Below, one piece after another: positions 1 through 11,299 of a DNA stretch of 64,000 nt; within the stretch, counting starts at the first letter, position 1, and each line of letters opens with the position of its first letter. Below the pieces are notes generated by a model. It was not told where the DNA came from, searched no databases, and saw only the letters and a program-made list of their open reading frames with translations. The position numbers and the translations under genes were made by a program. Source of the DNA: Endomychus coccineus (lineage: Eukaryota > Arthropoda > Insecta > Coleoptera > Endomychidae); NCBI GenBank assembly GCA_958510875.1, contig OY294069.1:159959111-160023110 (forward strand), read 5' to 3'.

Positions 1-1220
1 CGCAACAATGCATATACAACTATACCTTCATTACACTTATTAACTTCTTAAGGCACCGTGCACTACAATCATTCGTAATTACGGGCACTCTAACAATAAG
101 TTTTTAGGTTAAGTTCTGCTTCTTTTGAATTTCATAAGCCCGAGAGATTACGATCTCTTATTGTACCGTTTTTAACAATGAATTCAAAGGAATGGTATTT
201 CCACTTAGTAATTTATTTATGAATTTCACATTCCGGACTGGATTCATTTGACTGTCTCCCGATGATAATTTTACAGAGAATGATGAACTTATTTCTACTC
301 AATAATGAAATACTTTATATGTTATGTGAGTCTAAAGTAATATCTGACAAAAGAGCTTATTGTAATGAATATATTCAATATCATACCTACTCTTTGGAAA
401 ACCTTTATTATCAAAAATATAACATTTTTCAATCAACGGCTGAGGTTAGATTATTGAAGCTTGGTCATGGACTGTAGCAATCATCTTATATTCATTCGTG
501 CCCTAGACAATAACACTTGTATTATTCATACAAAGTTAGGCGTCACGTGCATACATTGAGATTATTACAAACGGCCCTAATTATTTATGAGGGTCACTAA
601 ATCTAAGCATATTGTGGTTAATACACAGGAGTTGTGTACTTGTCGATCATAATAGGGGAATGATTGGATGTAGTTGTTTGTCAATGGTTTCCTGGATCGC
701 ACAAGTTGCGATTGCAGCTTGCACTGCATCTGTTTACCATAAGGTCATTGCTCTTAATTTAATTGGGCAGCCTCACCGAAACCATAAGTGATTTTTCGTT
801 CAAATAAAGACCAATTGTAGCGGATCCCGTCCGATTCGTCATATAATAATATAATAACGACTTTAAGAGGAGCGTCTGTGTATCCAATTGCGTTCATTGA
901 ACTAATTGATAAATGAGGAGATCCTACATCACGCTTCAGTTTGCAAGAGGCCAGCCCTAATCTTCCGCAAAAAAGCGACGGCGTCTTGAAATACTTACAA
1001 ACTTCCACTTCGTTGTCATCGCGGTTATTTATTAGATTTATTAAATCTGAGATTTATTCAGTATAGGTTAGCTAGATAATATCAAGTGATGCATGATCCT
1101 TATTCGACAGGATTTATAGCTACAACCCACAACTATGGAGACTTGAAAATTTCAATTAATTTATAACATTGAATGATTCATTACATTAATTCCAATAATT
1201 AATAAATGATAACAAAACAC
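1..1220. other. No gene seen
   Basis: AT-rich sequence with only short uninformative ORFs on both strands. I see no recognisable protein motif, long repeat or structured element here. Confidence 0.5.
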
Positions 1221-1377
1221 TTTTCGACACATGGCCGTAAAATACTATTTTCTATTTTGGTATCGTAAAGAAGTCTTTCCGACACTCTTTTTTTTCTGTC
1301 CAAAGTTGGTGACAGTGAGTCATTGCCATCGACTGTCATTCATGCAGATTTTTTACGTTCACGATTTTGAGGAAACT

Positions 1378-2765
1378 AATGCAGACTATCAAAACAAGAG
1401 GAATGTTCCTGTCTAAACGAAATTTCGAAAAAACTACCCCATCTTCATTTACCACCCCTTACAGCAGAGAAGTGCCGATCATGATGAAATTTTGCAACAT
1501 TTACTTTCAAAACAAGAGGAAAATCACTATCTTCATGGGATTTCGAATAAAATTACCCTATACCCTTTTCCTACCCCTTAATGCAGACTATCAAAACAAG
1601 AGAAAAGTTCCAGTCTAAATGAAATTTCGAAAAAACTACCCCATCTTCATTTACCACCCCTTACAGCAGAGAAGTGCCGATCATGATGGAATTTTGCAAA
1701 CTTGACTTTCAAAACAAGAGGAAAGTCACTATCTTCAAGGGATTTCGAATAAAATTACCCTATACCCATTTCCTACCCCTTAATGCAGACTATCAAAACA
1801 AGAGGAAAGTTCCTGTCTAAATGAAATTTCGAAAAAACTACCCCATCTTCATTTACCACCCCTTACAGCAGAGAAGTGCCGATCATGATGAAATTTTGCA
1901 AACTTGACTTTCAAAACAAGAGGAAAGTCACTATCTTCAAGGGATTTCGAATAAAATTACCCTATACCCATTTCCTACCCCTTAATGCAGACTATCAAAA
2001 CAAGAGGAAAGTTCCTGTCTAAATGAAATTTCGAAAAAACTACCCCATCTTCATTTACCACCCCTTGCAGCAGAGAAGTGCCGATCATGATGAAATTTTG
2101 CAAACTTGACTTTCAAAACAAGAGAAAAGTCACTATCTATATGTGATTTCGAAAGAAATAACCCTATACCCTTTTCCTACCCCTTAATGCAGACTATCAA
2201 AACAAGAGGAAAGTTCCTGTCTAAATGAAATTTCGAAAAAACTACCCCATCCTCATTTACCACCCCTTGCAGCAGAGAAGTGCCGATCATGATGAAATTT
2301 TGCATACTTGACTTTCAAAACAAGAGAAAAGTCACTATCTATATGTGATTTCGAAAGAAATTACCCTATACCCATTTCCTACCCCTTAATGCAGACTATC
2401 AAAACAAGAGGAAAGTTCCTGTCTAAATGAAATTTCGAAAAAACTACCCCATCTTCATTTACCACCCCTTGCAGCAGAGAAGTGCCGATCATGATGAAAT
2501 TTTGCAAACTTGACTTTCAAAACAAGAGAAAAGTCACTATCTATATGTGATTTCGAAAGAAATTACCCTATACCCTTTTCCTACCCCTTAATGCAGACTA
2601 TCAAAACAAGAGGAAAGTTCCTGTCTAAATAAAATTGCTAAATAACTAGACCATCTTCATTTACCACGCCTTACAGCAGAAATGTGCCGCTCTTGATGAA
2701 ATTTTGCAAACTTAACATTTAAAACAATAGAACGTCACTGTCCACATGAGATTTCGATGAAAAAA
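1378..2765 (+). repeat. 202-bp satellite array, about 7 units
   Basis: The anchor GCAGACTATCAAAACAAG recurs at 1381, 1583, 1785, 1987, 2189, 2391 and 2593, an exact 202-bp period. The last unit (2593 to about 2765) is diverged and lacks the end. Each unit is itself two related halves: a 118-bp half beginning GACTATCAAAACAAG and an 84-bp half beginning GACTTTCAAAACAAG; they align over about 84 bp and the longer one carries an extra segment of about 34 bp (GAGAAGTGCCGATCATGATG...). Short ORFs in the array merely reflect repetition and are not genes. Confidence 0.95.
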
Positions 2766-2769
2766 ACTA

Positions 2770-3610
2770 CTATTTTGAATGTATTACGATATATTGAGAG
2801 AACTGTTTTTGAGAGTTTTCTGATGTAGGATGCATTGAAAAATGACTGTGATATGTAGCAGTAAGTATGAGTAGTGAATTCTTCGAACAATCAGATTTTA
2901 AATCGGAAATAATTCCAAAGGAAATGCAAATATTTACGAGTACGTTTTGATAGTTTCGAAGTGAGAAGTGTAAGTGGACAAGGCGTTTCTGCCACACCGC
3001 ACTAACGAAGGAAAGTTATTGAAACGATCGTAGATATCATTTCCAGAAAACATACGCATTCGGAACAACGAGGTCGTGTACATGCAACGCATTTACATTT
3101 CAAAGAGTCGAGAGGCGGGTACGCGGTAGTATGGAATAATCATAATAACACAGGGTTCACTTTAATGCAGCAAGACCTTTAACGTGTAACAGGATCATTT
3201 CATACCATCTTGTTTCATATCCTTGGACTAGTTGCTGTCTTTGTATTATTTGATACGAAGTTTCTATCTGGGCGTTTGTCGCAATGGGACGTGAGGCGAC
3301 CCTTAAATATTAAACTTCAAATAAGTTTTCCTCGCCTGTTTCCAGATGAAAACTCCGATTAAAATGGAAAATTTTAATCGAGTCCTTTTAATACGTAAAC
3401 TTTGAACGAATGTAGTTTGATAAATGCTACACAAACGGAAACTCCTTTATAGTCAGATATGAATCGTGATGCACATTTTGAATGATACAGAATCTGTCAG
3501 TGAAATGGAAAACTGCTGTATTTGAATAAGTTCTTTTTTAACAAGAATATTTCTACGGTTTTCTGCCAAGGAAGATACGCCATTTTATTTCATGATAACA
3601 CTAAAAGAGT
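2770..3610. other. No gene seen
   Basis: Between the 202-bp satellite and the 3' tail of LINE-A. No coding motif or repeat recognised. Confidence 0.5.
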
Positions 3611-4669
3611 TCATGATTATAATAATAATAATAATAATAAATTGCCTTTATTTTGTACAAAGTAAAAAGAAAATACAATGTAAAAAAGGGAGAGGCGAAG
3701 TTTAGCTTATGCTACTCATACTTCACCTCTAACAAAAATAAAATAAAGAGAAGACTTAAAAGAAAGTATAAACTTACTTATCGAATTTTAAACTACCAAG
3801 AAAGGAAAAAATAATAATCTAATAATAAGTTTGTTACATAGAAAAGAAATAGATTTATGCAATAGTAAATAAAATACTCCACAAACTGCAATGTATAGCC
3901 AACTGTTCTTTTTGTAAGTCCAGTACCGCCGACTTCAGTTTTCTCTTGAGAAAACCTTCTCAACCTATTTTGAACGCAGGGGGTATAGAATTATATATTT
4001 CAATTGCATTGTAGGTGAAACATCTATTTGAACAAGCATGACGAAATTTAGGCAAGTCTAAATTGTAAATATGACGTATGCAGCGGTCATGCAAGATTCC
4101 TCTACATATTAGTCTACTTTTAAGGTAGGGGGAGTGGAGGTGGACAGTACACCAAAGACCAACGAGCTCATATGATATCTGAACAAATTTTCGATCCTAG
4201 ATTGTTGATTTTAGCTGATACTCTGTCATATTTACGGAGACCAAAAATAAATCTGCAACAGTAATTTTGGATTTTTTTGAAGGCGATATTTAGTAGTTTG
4301 AAGCAAGCAAGGGAGATACAAAACTAAGACGTAGTTAAGAATAGATAATACTAAATATTCACAGTTTTCCTCAAGTCAAAACTTATTATTCTCCTATGCC
4401 TATATAACTGCCTTAAGACAAGATAGAACTTTTTAACCAATAACGTTATATACTCCTCGAAGCGTAGTTTGCAGTCAAGTATGACTCAAAGATTCCTAGC
4501 GTTATTTGAAGTATTCAGAACCTGGCTCCGAATTTCAAGCCGCATATCAGTATCTTCCTCTGCATCAGCCATCAGACCAGAATTAAAGATAATATGGGTA
4601 CAGTTGCTCGGGTTCAAAGTCAGATTGTGAGCGTTTGAGTACTTTTCTATGGACATGAGATCAATAAGA

Positions 4670-5100
4670 TTATGGGTCATATGAAAGATGCAGCTGAGTG
4701 TCGTCAGCAAAAAACTGTATACTGACATATTTAACAGAAGACTGGATGTCAAAGACGTACATGAGATATGAAGTTGGGCCTAATATCAACCCCTGTGGCA
4801 CCCCGGACGTTACCTCTGAAGCGTCCGATAACTCAGCGTCGAAGCTAACCCTCGGCCATCGATTATTTAGATAAGAGAGGAAGAATCCCACCGCCATATG
4901 ATCTAAGCCGAGAAATTCAAGTTTGGCAATCGTAAGATTGTGGTCAATACTGTCAAAAGCCTTTGAGTAATCAAGGAGGACTAGAGAAGTAACCCAACCC
5001 TTTTCCAGTGAATTTATGATATCAGCAGTAAGTTTGAGGAGAAGTGCCGTAATAGGACTGAAACCTTCACGGAAACCCGATTGATGATTGGGGATATTAT
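4670..5100 (-). pseudogene. Reverse transcriptase core fragment of LINE-A
   Basis: The minus-strand reading shows consecutive RT motifs: QSGFREGFSPITALL, then the motif A region LLDYSKAFDSIDH with its catalytic Asp, then SGVPQGLILGP, then FFADDTQ, the motif C catalytic Asp pair. The order and spacing are those of a non-LTR retrotransposon RT. The thumb and C-terminus are truncated or frameshifted after the ADD motif; an overlapping second frame (4486-4752) continues with DLMSIEKYSNAHNLTLNPSNC, which fits the region after motif C. The upstream half is cut off by the nested LINE-B insertion at about 5107. It cannot be functional in this form. Confidence 0.88.
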
Positions 5101-5106
5101 CATTTT

Positions 5107-5890
5107 GAACAACATAGATAGATAGATAGATTCCATTTATTTGTTCCAACTGAATGAAATACAAAATACCGTTAGGTTTAGAGCTTGTCAATACATATAA
5201 TTGAAATAATAGATAATGTGTAATTAAAATCATATTAAACCTAAAATAGAAAAAGGAAAAATGTAAGGTATTAATTAAAATCGCACCATAAAACTTATTT
5301 TCTAACAGGTATGAGACTTAAAACATAATAGAATGAACAAGAGTTAAAAATTAAAAACTTATTCTCTAGCATTCTTAACATGTTAAAACGAGAACAAATT
5401 AGACCATACTTAAAAACCATCATCAGTTAAACATTCTTTTACCGAGTAATAGGCCTTCTCTTTTAAAATAGTGATTAATTCCTTTTAAAAAATTCTCAAT
5501 GGCTCATTTTTCATAGGAATTGGAATTTTATTATAAATTTTTATTAGCATGTATTTTACATTTTTCTGTAGGTGGGAGAAATTGTATTTATTGCAGGATA
5601 GATTTTCCTTGAATCTGGTGTTGTGAAGAATGTAGGATTATTTTCAAGAAAAATTGTACATTCATATAAATAAATACTGTACATGGGAAGTATTTTATGC
5701 TTAATAAAATATTGTTTACACTTTTCTTTATATGTTAAACCAAATATGTTTCGAATACATCTTTTTTGTAATCTAAATATTGTGATTGAATCTGTGGAAT
5801 TACCCCAAAATATGACTCCGTATCGTAGTCTCGACTCAATATAGGCATAATATGCGGTAAGTGATGTTTGAGTTGAGCAATTATTTTGAG
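5107..5890 (-). mobile_element. LINE-B: 5'-truncated LINE nested inside LINE-A
   Basis: The minus-strand 3' end is a (CTAT/GATA)n tail at 5117-5135 and an AT-rich 3' UTR. At its upstream end the minus strand reads, in one frame, SLTAYYAYIESRLRYGVIF WGN followed by LQKRCIRNIFG, the typical C-terminal segment of CR1/Jockey-type ORF2 proteins. The coding sequence joins LINE-A sequence near 5890 (DLRPISILPPKISK). The insertion is therefore a short 3' piece produced by 5' truncation, the normal outcome of target-primed reverse transcription. The target duplication could not be resolved by eye. Confidence 0.78.
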
Positions 5891-5894
5891 GGCG

Positions 5895-6124
5895 TAGCTA
5901 TATTTTGAAATTTTGGGTGGTAAGATGCTAATAGGCCGCAGATCATTTAAAGACTCGGGTTTGGTCTTTTTGGGAAGAGGTTTAATGATAGAGTGTTTCC
6001 ATACTTTTGGAAAATAACCGACTTCCAGACAGCAATTCACAATAAGTATAAAATGGGTAGTATTGAAAAACCATGAAAATCTGCTCAACCTGACAACAAT
6101 GGCTAGCTTGATCCATGACGTCAT
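5895..6124 (-). pseudogene. N-terminal RT fragment of LINE-A
   Basis: The minus-strand frame contains GYFPKVWKHSIIKPLPKK and DLRPISILP, the conserved N-terminal RT region of non-LTR elements that precedes the fingers. It flows into LINE-B sequence at about 5890, so residues after ILPPKISK belong to the nested element in a shifted frame. It is the partner of the RT core at 4670-5100. Confidence 0.8.
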
Positions 6125-6447
6125 AGCATTGTTCCAGTTTTGTTACAAGTTCTGATAGCCTTACGATCGTCCTCGATTCCTTTCTTCGTAGTAATTATTA
6201 GAATTTCGTGTATCGCTTATTCATGTCTACAATAAGTTGTATCTTATGAATTGAAGATAAAATCGAAGAGCGTCACAGTCATTGTGCCCGTCCCGTCAAT
6301 TTGATCAATATGGAATAACACTATAAATTATGTAGATTGTTTCTTATGTATCATGACAGCTCCGAGAATTATTTGTTGTATAATATGATATGACACATCT
6401 ACAAACCATAATAACTAATGTTATAATTGAATATGTTTAGAAATCAC

Positions 6448-8071
6448 CAGTGCCGTGCAGTGTATTTTTTCAGTATGATGCAAGTCTTCGAAATGCCGCC
6501 CCCATATTTGTGATTAAAAAAAAACTACAGAAAAATGTGATATGTGAAATATATTTCTATAATATATTTTCAAACGTAACAATTTTCTATAAATGAATAT
6601 AAACTAGTAAAAACTTGAACATAAACATACATAGACTATAATTTCACTGTTCGAACTTTACATTTGAAAATTCCTGAATAAGGGATGTATAGTCAAGAGA
6701 AGCCAGCTGATGTACATACAATAGAAATCACTGCCAGATTTGTAAGCTTTGACTTTCCGTTATTAGGTTGAAAAAATGTTCACTTGTTCCTCGAAAGGCT
6801 AAGCATTGTGAACCCAATAGTCTAATTATTGCAATAATTCTTGTAAAAATTCCTCTCCAGTGCTGAATTTCCAAATGCAAAATTTTTTGATATTCGGCAT
6901 CAATAGTTTGGTTCTTTTTTAAACGAGTGTCAAATTTCCCCAGTCAGAATAACCTTTTTTAGACCAATCATGGGAAGGCGAATTAATTATCAAACAATAT
7001 GCCGCAAAAGCAAAAAACAGCATCATTTGTGACAGAGTAAATCAACCAATTTCTGTCACCAATTTCACCATTGCTAAATACTTTGCAATAATGAGAGGGT
7101 GGAAATTTGCGCCTTCCTATGTTGATAGGCAATTTCAGTTCTTTAACTTGATGTGGACCTCTCTCAACTAGTATCTGACGAGTTTTGGATGCCATGCAGA
7201 AAATATTCCATAGTGCAGGATCGTCAGAGATCTTGTCTATTTGCTGGAACTCGCTGCCATTGCTACCCTGCTCTTGATAATCTTCTGGGGGTGTGATTCC
7301 TTGGCTTTCTTCAACAACTTCTTTAGGAGGTGATTCAGATAGCGCTGATGAGTCCACAACATCCGAAGAGGCTGCTGTTGATGTGGATGTAGACGTTTCT
7401 GACTGAGGCTTAGGGACCAAGATTTCTTTCATGACATGGGTTAGCTGTCTTCCTTCTTCATCTTTCTTTTAGCGTTTCTTTTTATATTGGCTTACATATA
7501 GTGTTTTCCTTTCCTGATCCACGCTGTTATAAGAATATCAATTACCTTATAATATGTATCGTAAATTAAATTTAAACTTGATGTTAAAATCGATAGGAAT
7601 TACGCACTTAAAAAGCTAGTATTCAATTCTCTTACCTTTTTAGTCTTTTTAAAACATAAGTATTTAACAACGTACCATAACACGTACACTTGTTGAAGAG
7701 TCTGCTGTTGAAGACCAACTAACATGAAAATCAAATATCGCCATCTCAAAGAATAAGTAGAAAACGTAACAAGTGCAATTTTTTTTGTGATACATGCCAC
7801 CCAATGCCAAGTTCTTATTAAAAGCGGCCGCGCTGTCGCGTGCAGTAGATCACAAACACTTTGCGCCCTCAGATAAAAAATCTAACGGCGCCGAACGCTC
7901 GCCTTTGCAAATGGTACCGGCAATAAGCGCAGATGAGTAATATTCATAGGAATAAAATCCCTGCATTTCAATTTTTTGTTAAATGTAGTCCAGTGATTTA
8001 GCCGTTTGCCGCCCCCTGAAAGTGCCGCCTGATGCGGTCGCCTCTTTGCATCATAGCAGCGCACGGCGCTG
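6448..8071 (-). mobile_element. Decayed hAT transposon with both ends
   Basis: The left end CAGTGCCGTGCAGTG (6448) and the reverse complement of the right end, CAGCGCCGTGCGCTG (ending 8071), form imperfect terminal inverted repeats with the CAG start usual for hAT. Flanking octamers GAAATCAC and ACTATCAC share five of eight bases, consistent with an old 8-bp target duplication. The minus strand encodes a broken ZMYM-like hAT transposase (6640-7432). The element is about 1.6 kb, much shorter than an autonomous hAT, so most of the catalytic region has been lost. Confidence 0.75.
6640..7432 (-). pseudogene. hAT transposase N-terminal relic (ZMYM-like, TTF-type)
   Basis: The open part (7432-6983) has a Ser/Thr/Glu-rich leader of about 70 residues, then DDPALWNIF, ERGPHQVK, IGRRKFPPSHYCK, NGEIGDRNWLIYS and AVFCFCGILF. 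This is the TTF-type zinc-finger domain found in front of ZMYM1-like hAT transposases. After a stop the reading continues with stops and one frameshift: KKGYSDWGNLTL, then KILHLEIQHWRGIFTRII and RLLGSQCLAFRGTSEHF, which is the conserved start of the transposase core (the AFRG block). The catalytic DDE region is absent. It is clearly inactive. Confidence 0.8.
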
Positions 8072-8079
8072 ACTATCAC

Positions 8080-9500
8080 CTTAAAGGTCAATTCCCGAAT
8101 GAACATATTTATTTTGTAAGATTTGAACTATTCAATTACATTCGGAATCCGAGCTACTAACTATATTAGTGAAAGCAATATATACCATTTTACAAATAAC
8201 GGATTGATTAAAATTCTTTACCATTCTCCAGACATGCAACATTTGATATCGATTGCCTCGCCTATCGAATTTCCACTTTTTGAATTAATAAAGGAGTACA
8301 ATGGAACCTAATTTAATGATCTTCTCAAAGCGCAAATGTTTGCGAGAGAGCATCGCTACTCCAAGCGTTAAATTAAATTAAATTACAATTCGGAAGCTAC
8401 TATTACATTGCAATGTTCAAATTTCACGAAGACAGTAAATTCACTGAGTTATGCAATACTGCAAAGCATAACCGATATGCCAAGAACTGCTGTTTATACT
8501 TATTAAGTTGAACGCAAAACTTTTTATTAATGAATAATTCGTACGAGATTAGCTGAGAAAGATTTTACCATTTTATGAAATTTTTGCTAAATTAATTACC
8601 TAGAAGAAAATCATATAGTATCTAAGAAACTGATAATAATCATTGGTGTCCTATCGTTCTTTAGTTTATTGACATCTTATGTATGTTAGAGCGAAGAGTT
8701 GAAATATATAAGTACCTATTAATCTATACTTCAAAAATCTGCAAAACCAATTGAAGATATTTCAATAGCACAATTTTTTTTTGAGTATTATCTTGACAAC
8801 TGATAAAATAAGATATTGAATGTTTGTATCACGAATTATTTTCCACGACCTTCGAAAACAATATTCACCAGCAAATCTATCACATAAATGTTGGTCCTTC
8901 TAGCCGGATACGATTATCAACAGAAACAAACATTCCACAAACTACAATTCAATTTAAGCGGGTGTAATTGAGGATCAGTTAGATTCATTTTATCCCTTGT
9001 CCTTTCCAAGCATTGTTCCATTTGAGTATAAAGTATATACAATTATTATTAGCCGTATATTTATTATTTAACGTAATGTCTGCCGATAAAAGGCCGATAA
9101 ATTAGGTGAATCGAGGAATATTGAAAGGGCACATAGCACGGTTCCAAAAATTGATTTGATCAGTTTGATGAAATTCAAGTCAATATATAAATCTTAGAAC
9201 TAATGAAGCTGATTGACGCGAACAAATAGAGGATAGTTTTTATGATATGAGATCTAAGGCTAATGCTATTTTGAATATACGTAACCACGAAAAATTTAAC
9301 ACAAAATCAAGTGGCCCATGTACCCCAATTAAACGATCCATTAAAAAATTTGAAATTAAATCAAATAAACTTTGCAATTTTGGCTTTTCATGACAAATTT
9401 CTCCAATTGATTTATAATAATGTGAAACTTTCAAATGTGCAGAGAATGTGTCATTCAGAATCTTGTTTGAAGGGTGATACCAGTGAATGAGAAGATCGCC
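8080..9500. other. No gene seen
   Basis: AT-rich sequence with no supported coding region. A 124-codon minus-strand ORF (9240-9614) overlaps the mariner end in antisense and shows no family motif, so I do not call it. Confidence 0.5.
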
Positions 9501-9516
9501 CAGTGTTGATACGATA

Positions 9517-10296
9517 CGAGAGCAAGGAGGAAACTCCTTGAAAAATGTCGTCACAATCGAAAATCCCATGTGACATTTGTGGTGTACGATCTTTTCCGTG
9601 TCTTGATTAAACATTATTTCTTCGTGGGAAAAACATTACGCAAGCTTGTTAAACATTATGGGAGCTCCTCATCATCGATTGGAACGATTCACAAATGGTT
9701 TACTGATTTTCGTTGTGGGTATTATGACCACAAAGGACGCCGAATGTTCTAGTAGTCCAATTGAGGTTACGACGCCAGAAATCGTCGATAAAATCCATGG
9801 TATGATATTGGACGATAGGTGCGTTGAAGTGCACTTGATTGCTGAGACTATGGGCAATGGCTATGGGAAAAAGACCAAAGCGGTTTATCGGCCAACAAAG
9901 TCATGGCGATAGTTTTTTGGGATATCGATTACCTTGAAAAGGGCAAAACGATCACCGGCGTATATTATGCGGAGCTGTAGGATCGATTCGACGCCGATTT
10001 GAAGCGAAAGCGGCCGCATTTGGCAACGAAAAAAGTGCTCTTCCACCTTGACAATGAACTACGCTACGAATTGGTTCGTCATCCACCATATTCTCCAGAT
10101 TTGGCCCTCTGCGATTTTTATCTATTTCCAAACTTGAAGAAATGGCTCGGCGAAAAAAGATTTGTCTCCAATGATGAGGTCATTGTTGAAACCAACGCCC
10201 ATTTTGAAGGATTGCCGAAATCGTATTATTTGAAAGGGATCGAAAAAATAGAAAATCGTTGGACGATGTTCAGGGACTTTTTTCACTTTGCCCTGA
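9517..10296 (+). mobile_element. Internally deleted mariner-like element
   Basis: The left end starts CGAGAGCAAGG after a TA (9515-9516). The right end, read in reverse, starts TCAGGGCAAAGTG and is followed by TA (10297-10298). Both match the TIR motif seen in the other mariner copies here (26.9, 50.9 and 58.2 kb). The TA on both sides is the target duplication of the Tc1/mariner superfamily. The interior holds a broken transposase on the plus strand, so the copy is non-autonomous. Confidence 0.85.
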
Positions 10297-10302
10297 TATA
10301 TT
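9570..10302 (+). pseudogene. Mariner transposase, deleted and frameshifted
   Basis: N-terminal part: FRVLIKHYFF, a helix-turn-helix-like KHYGSSSSSIGTIHKWF, then SPIEVTTPEIVDKIHGMI and LIAETMGNGYG. The middle section with the first catalytic Asp (normally in DETW) is deleted. The C-terminal part resumes with DYLEKGKTITGVYY, a stop, then KRPHLATKKVLFHLDNE (second Asp, but the following NAPA helix is deleted), PPYSPDLALCDFYLFPNLKK (third Asp) and SNDEVIVETNAHFE. Order and motifs are those of mariner D,D34D transposases. At least two deletions and a stop make it dead. Confidence 0.88.
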
Positions 10303-10790
10303 AAGGGAAGTAATTAGTCATCTGGCACATGACATGAGACCGCTTTTGCCGCAATATCAATAATTAATTTAATATGTTGAAACTTAACATATAAAATTAT
10401 TGGTATTGAATCTGCATCCTGCAATCCAAAGTAATAGGTAACTAAATAATAACGCCGTCACAACTGTAACTATACTTTTTTGATATTTAAATATTAAATA
10501 CACATTTAAATACTATTTTATATATTTTTCGTCAATCGACTCAATAACGGGAATATTTGGTCAACAAAACCTATTTCTTTAAGCTAAACTTTTTGCTCTG
10601 CGAGTTTGCCATTCATAATTTTAGGATGTTAGACCTTGAAACCCATATCCATGTATCACCAGTCACCTCTTTCCATGTCAGATGGAAAGTATTATTTCTA
10701 CTGTAATGTTCAAGAAGTCTAGCCTATTCGGTAAAGTTAGAAAAATCGTACGAAAAACTCGAATTATCTAATAAAATGAGAAAAATTAAT
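10300..10790. other. No gene seen
   Basis: AT-rich spacer between the mariner relic and the PLE-4 inverted pair. No motif recognised. Confidence 0.5.
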
Positions 10791-10791
10791 A

Positions 10792-11295
10792 ATTATTCTT
10801 GACCCAGGTATGAATTATATATAAAATGTTCGGAAATAGGTTACGTACGTTTCGGTTTCACGACCATCATCAGAAGACGTATCAGTGTCTAAAAAGTGAT
10901 TTCTAAAAACTAATTCTATGAAGCATAAACCGCCGAAACGAACAGAAACACACATGCAATGTTTGAATAAGACTTGTTAAAATATTGCATGAGATGACTT
11001 CTAATATTAGAAGCAGATTGCTATGCAGTGGCTTCTTGATACATATTCATATACTTAAAACATTAATGTGTTACAAATTCAATTAATCGTGTTTCTGTTC
11101 GTTTCGGCGATGTGGGAATTTTTAATTGAAATTATTGCTATAAGGACGCTTTCTGCTTGATACAATTAGTTTTAAGGAAACTCGTTTCAGACATTGATAC
11201 GTCTTCTGATAATGACCGTAACGTACGTAAACGACGAAAATAATAAGCATATGTGTTAGTGTGACCTATTACCCGCAAATTTACATATAATAAAA
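10792..11295. repeat. Inverted pair of PLE-4 3' ends
   Basis: Positions 10792-10970 are the reverse complement of the PLE-4 3' terminal repeat (starting TTCTTGACCCAGGTATG), and about 11085-11290 is the same repeat in the forward direction. The two arms face away from each other around about 115 bp. Shared blocks with the 48.8 and 50.6 kb copies include GTTTCTGTTCGTTTCGGCG, GGACGCTT and GAAACGTACGTAA. Inverted terminal segments are usual in Penelope-like elements. No coding sequence of the element remains here. Confidence 0.75.
10842..10878 (-). ncRNA. Degenerate hammerhead ribozyme, PLE-4 copy
   Basis: On the minus strand: GTCTT, CTGATGA, GGTC/GTGA/AACC (stem II with a C-A mismatch at the loop end), intact GAAA, then CGTACG and TA. 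The 3' strand of stem I (AAGAC in the 48.9-kb copy) is missing because sequence jumps to ACCTATTT. The core is conserved but self-cleavage is unlikely. A second, more decayed copy with CTGATAA lies at 11201-11235 on the plus strand. Confidence 0.6.
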
Positions 11296-11299
11296 TTAG

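Larger units (their letters stand above)
3617..6190 (-). mobile_element. LINE-A: 5'-truncated non-LTR retrotransposon, minus strand
   Basis: The minus-strand 3' end is an (ATT/TTA)n tail at about 3620-3643, preceded by a short AATAAA-containing 3' UTR. Further upstream on the minus strand lie reverse-transcriptase segments (4670-5100 and 5895-6124). The coding region is split by LINE-B, inserted between RT block 0 (WKHSIIKPLPKK, DLRPISILP) and the QSGFREGFSP block. The 5' part, including any endonuclease domain, is missing. The exact 5' boundary near 6190 is uncertain; 6190-6447 holds nothing I recognise. The family resembles Jockey/CR1-type LINEs, but clade assignment needs a phylogeny. Confidence 0.85.

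Noticed and set aside
1367..2640. CRISPR-like array
   Set aside because: The units are 202 bp and contiguous, without unique spacers between short repeats. This is a satellite in a eukaryotic context.
9240..9614. 124-codon ORF on the minus strand
   Set aside because: No recognisable family, and its first third is the antisense of the mariner 5' end. Length is within chance for AT-rich DNA with the stop pattern seen here.
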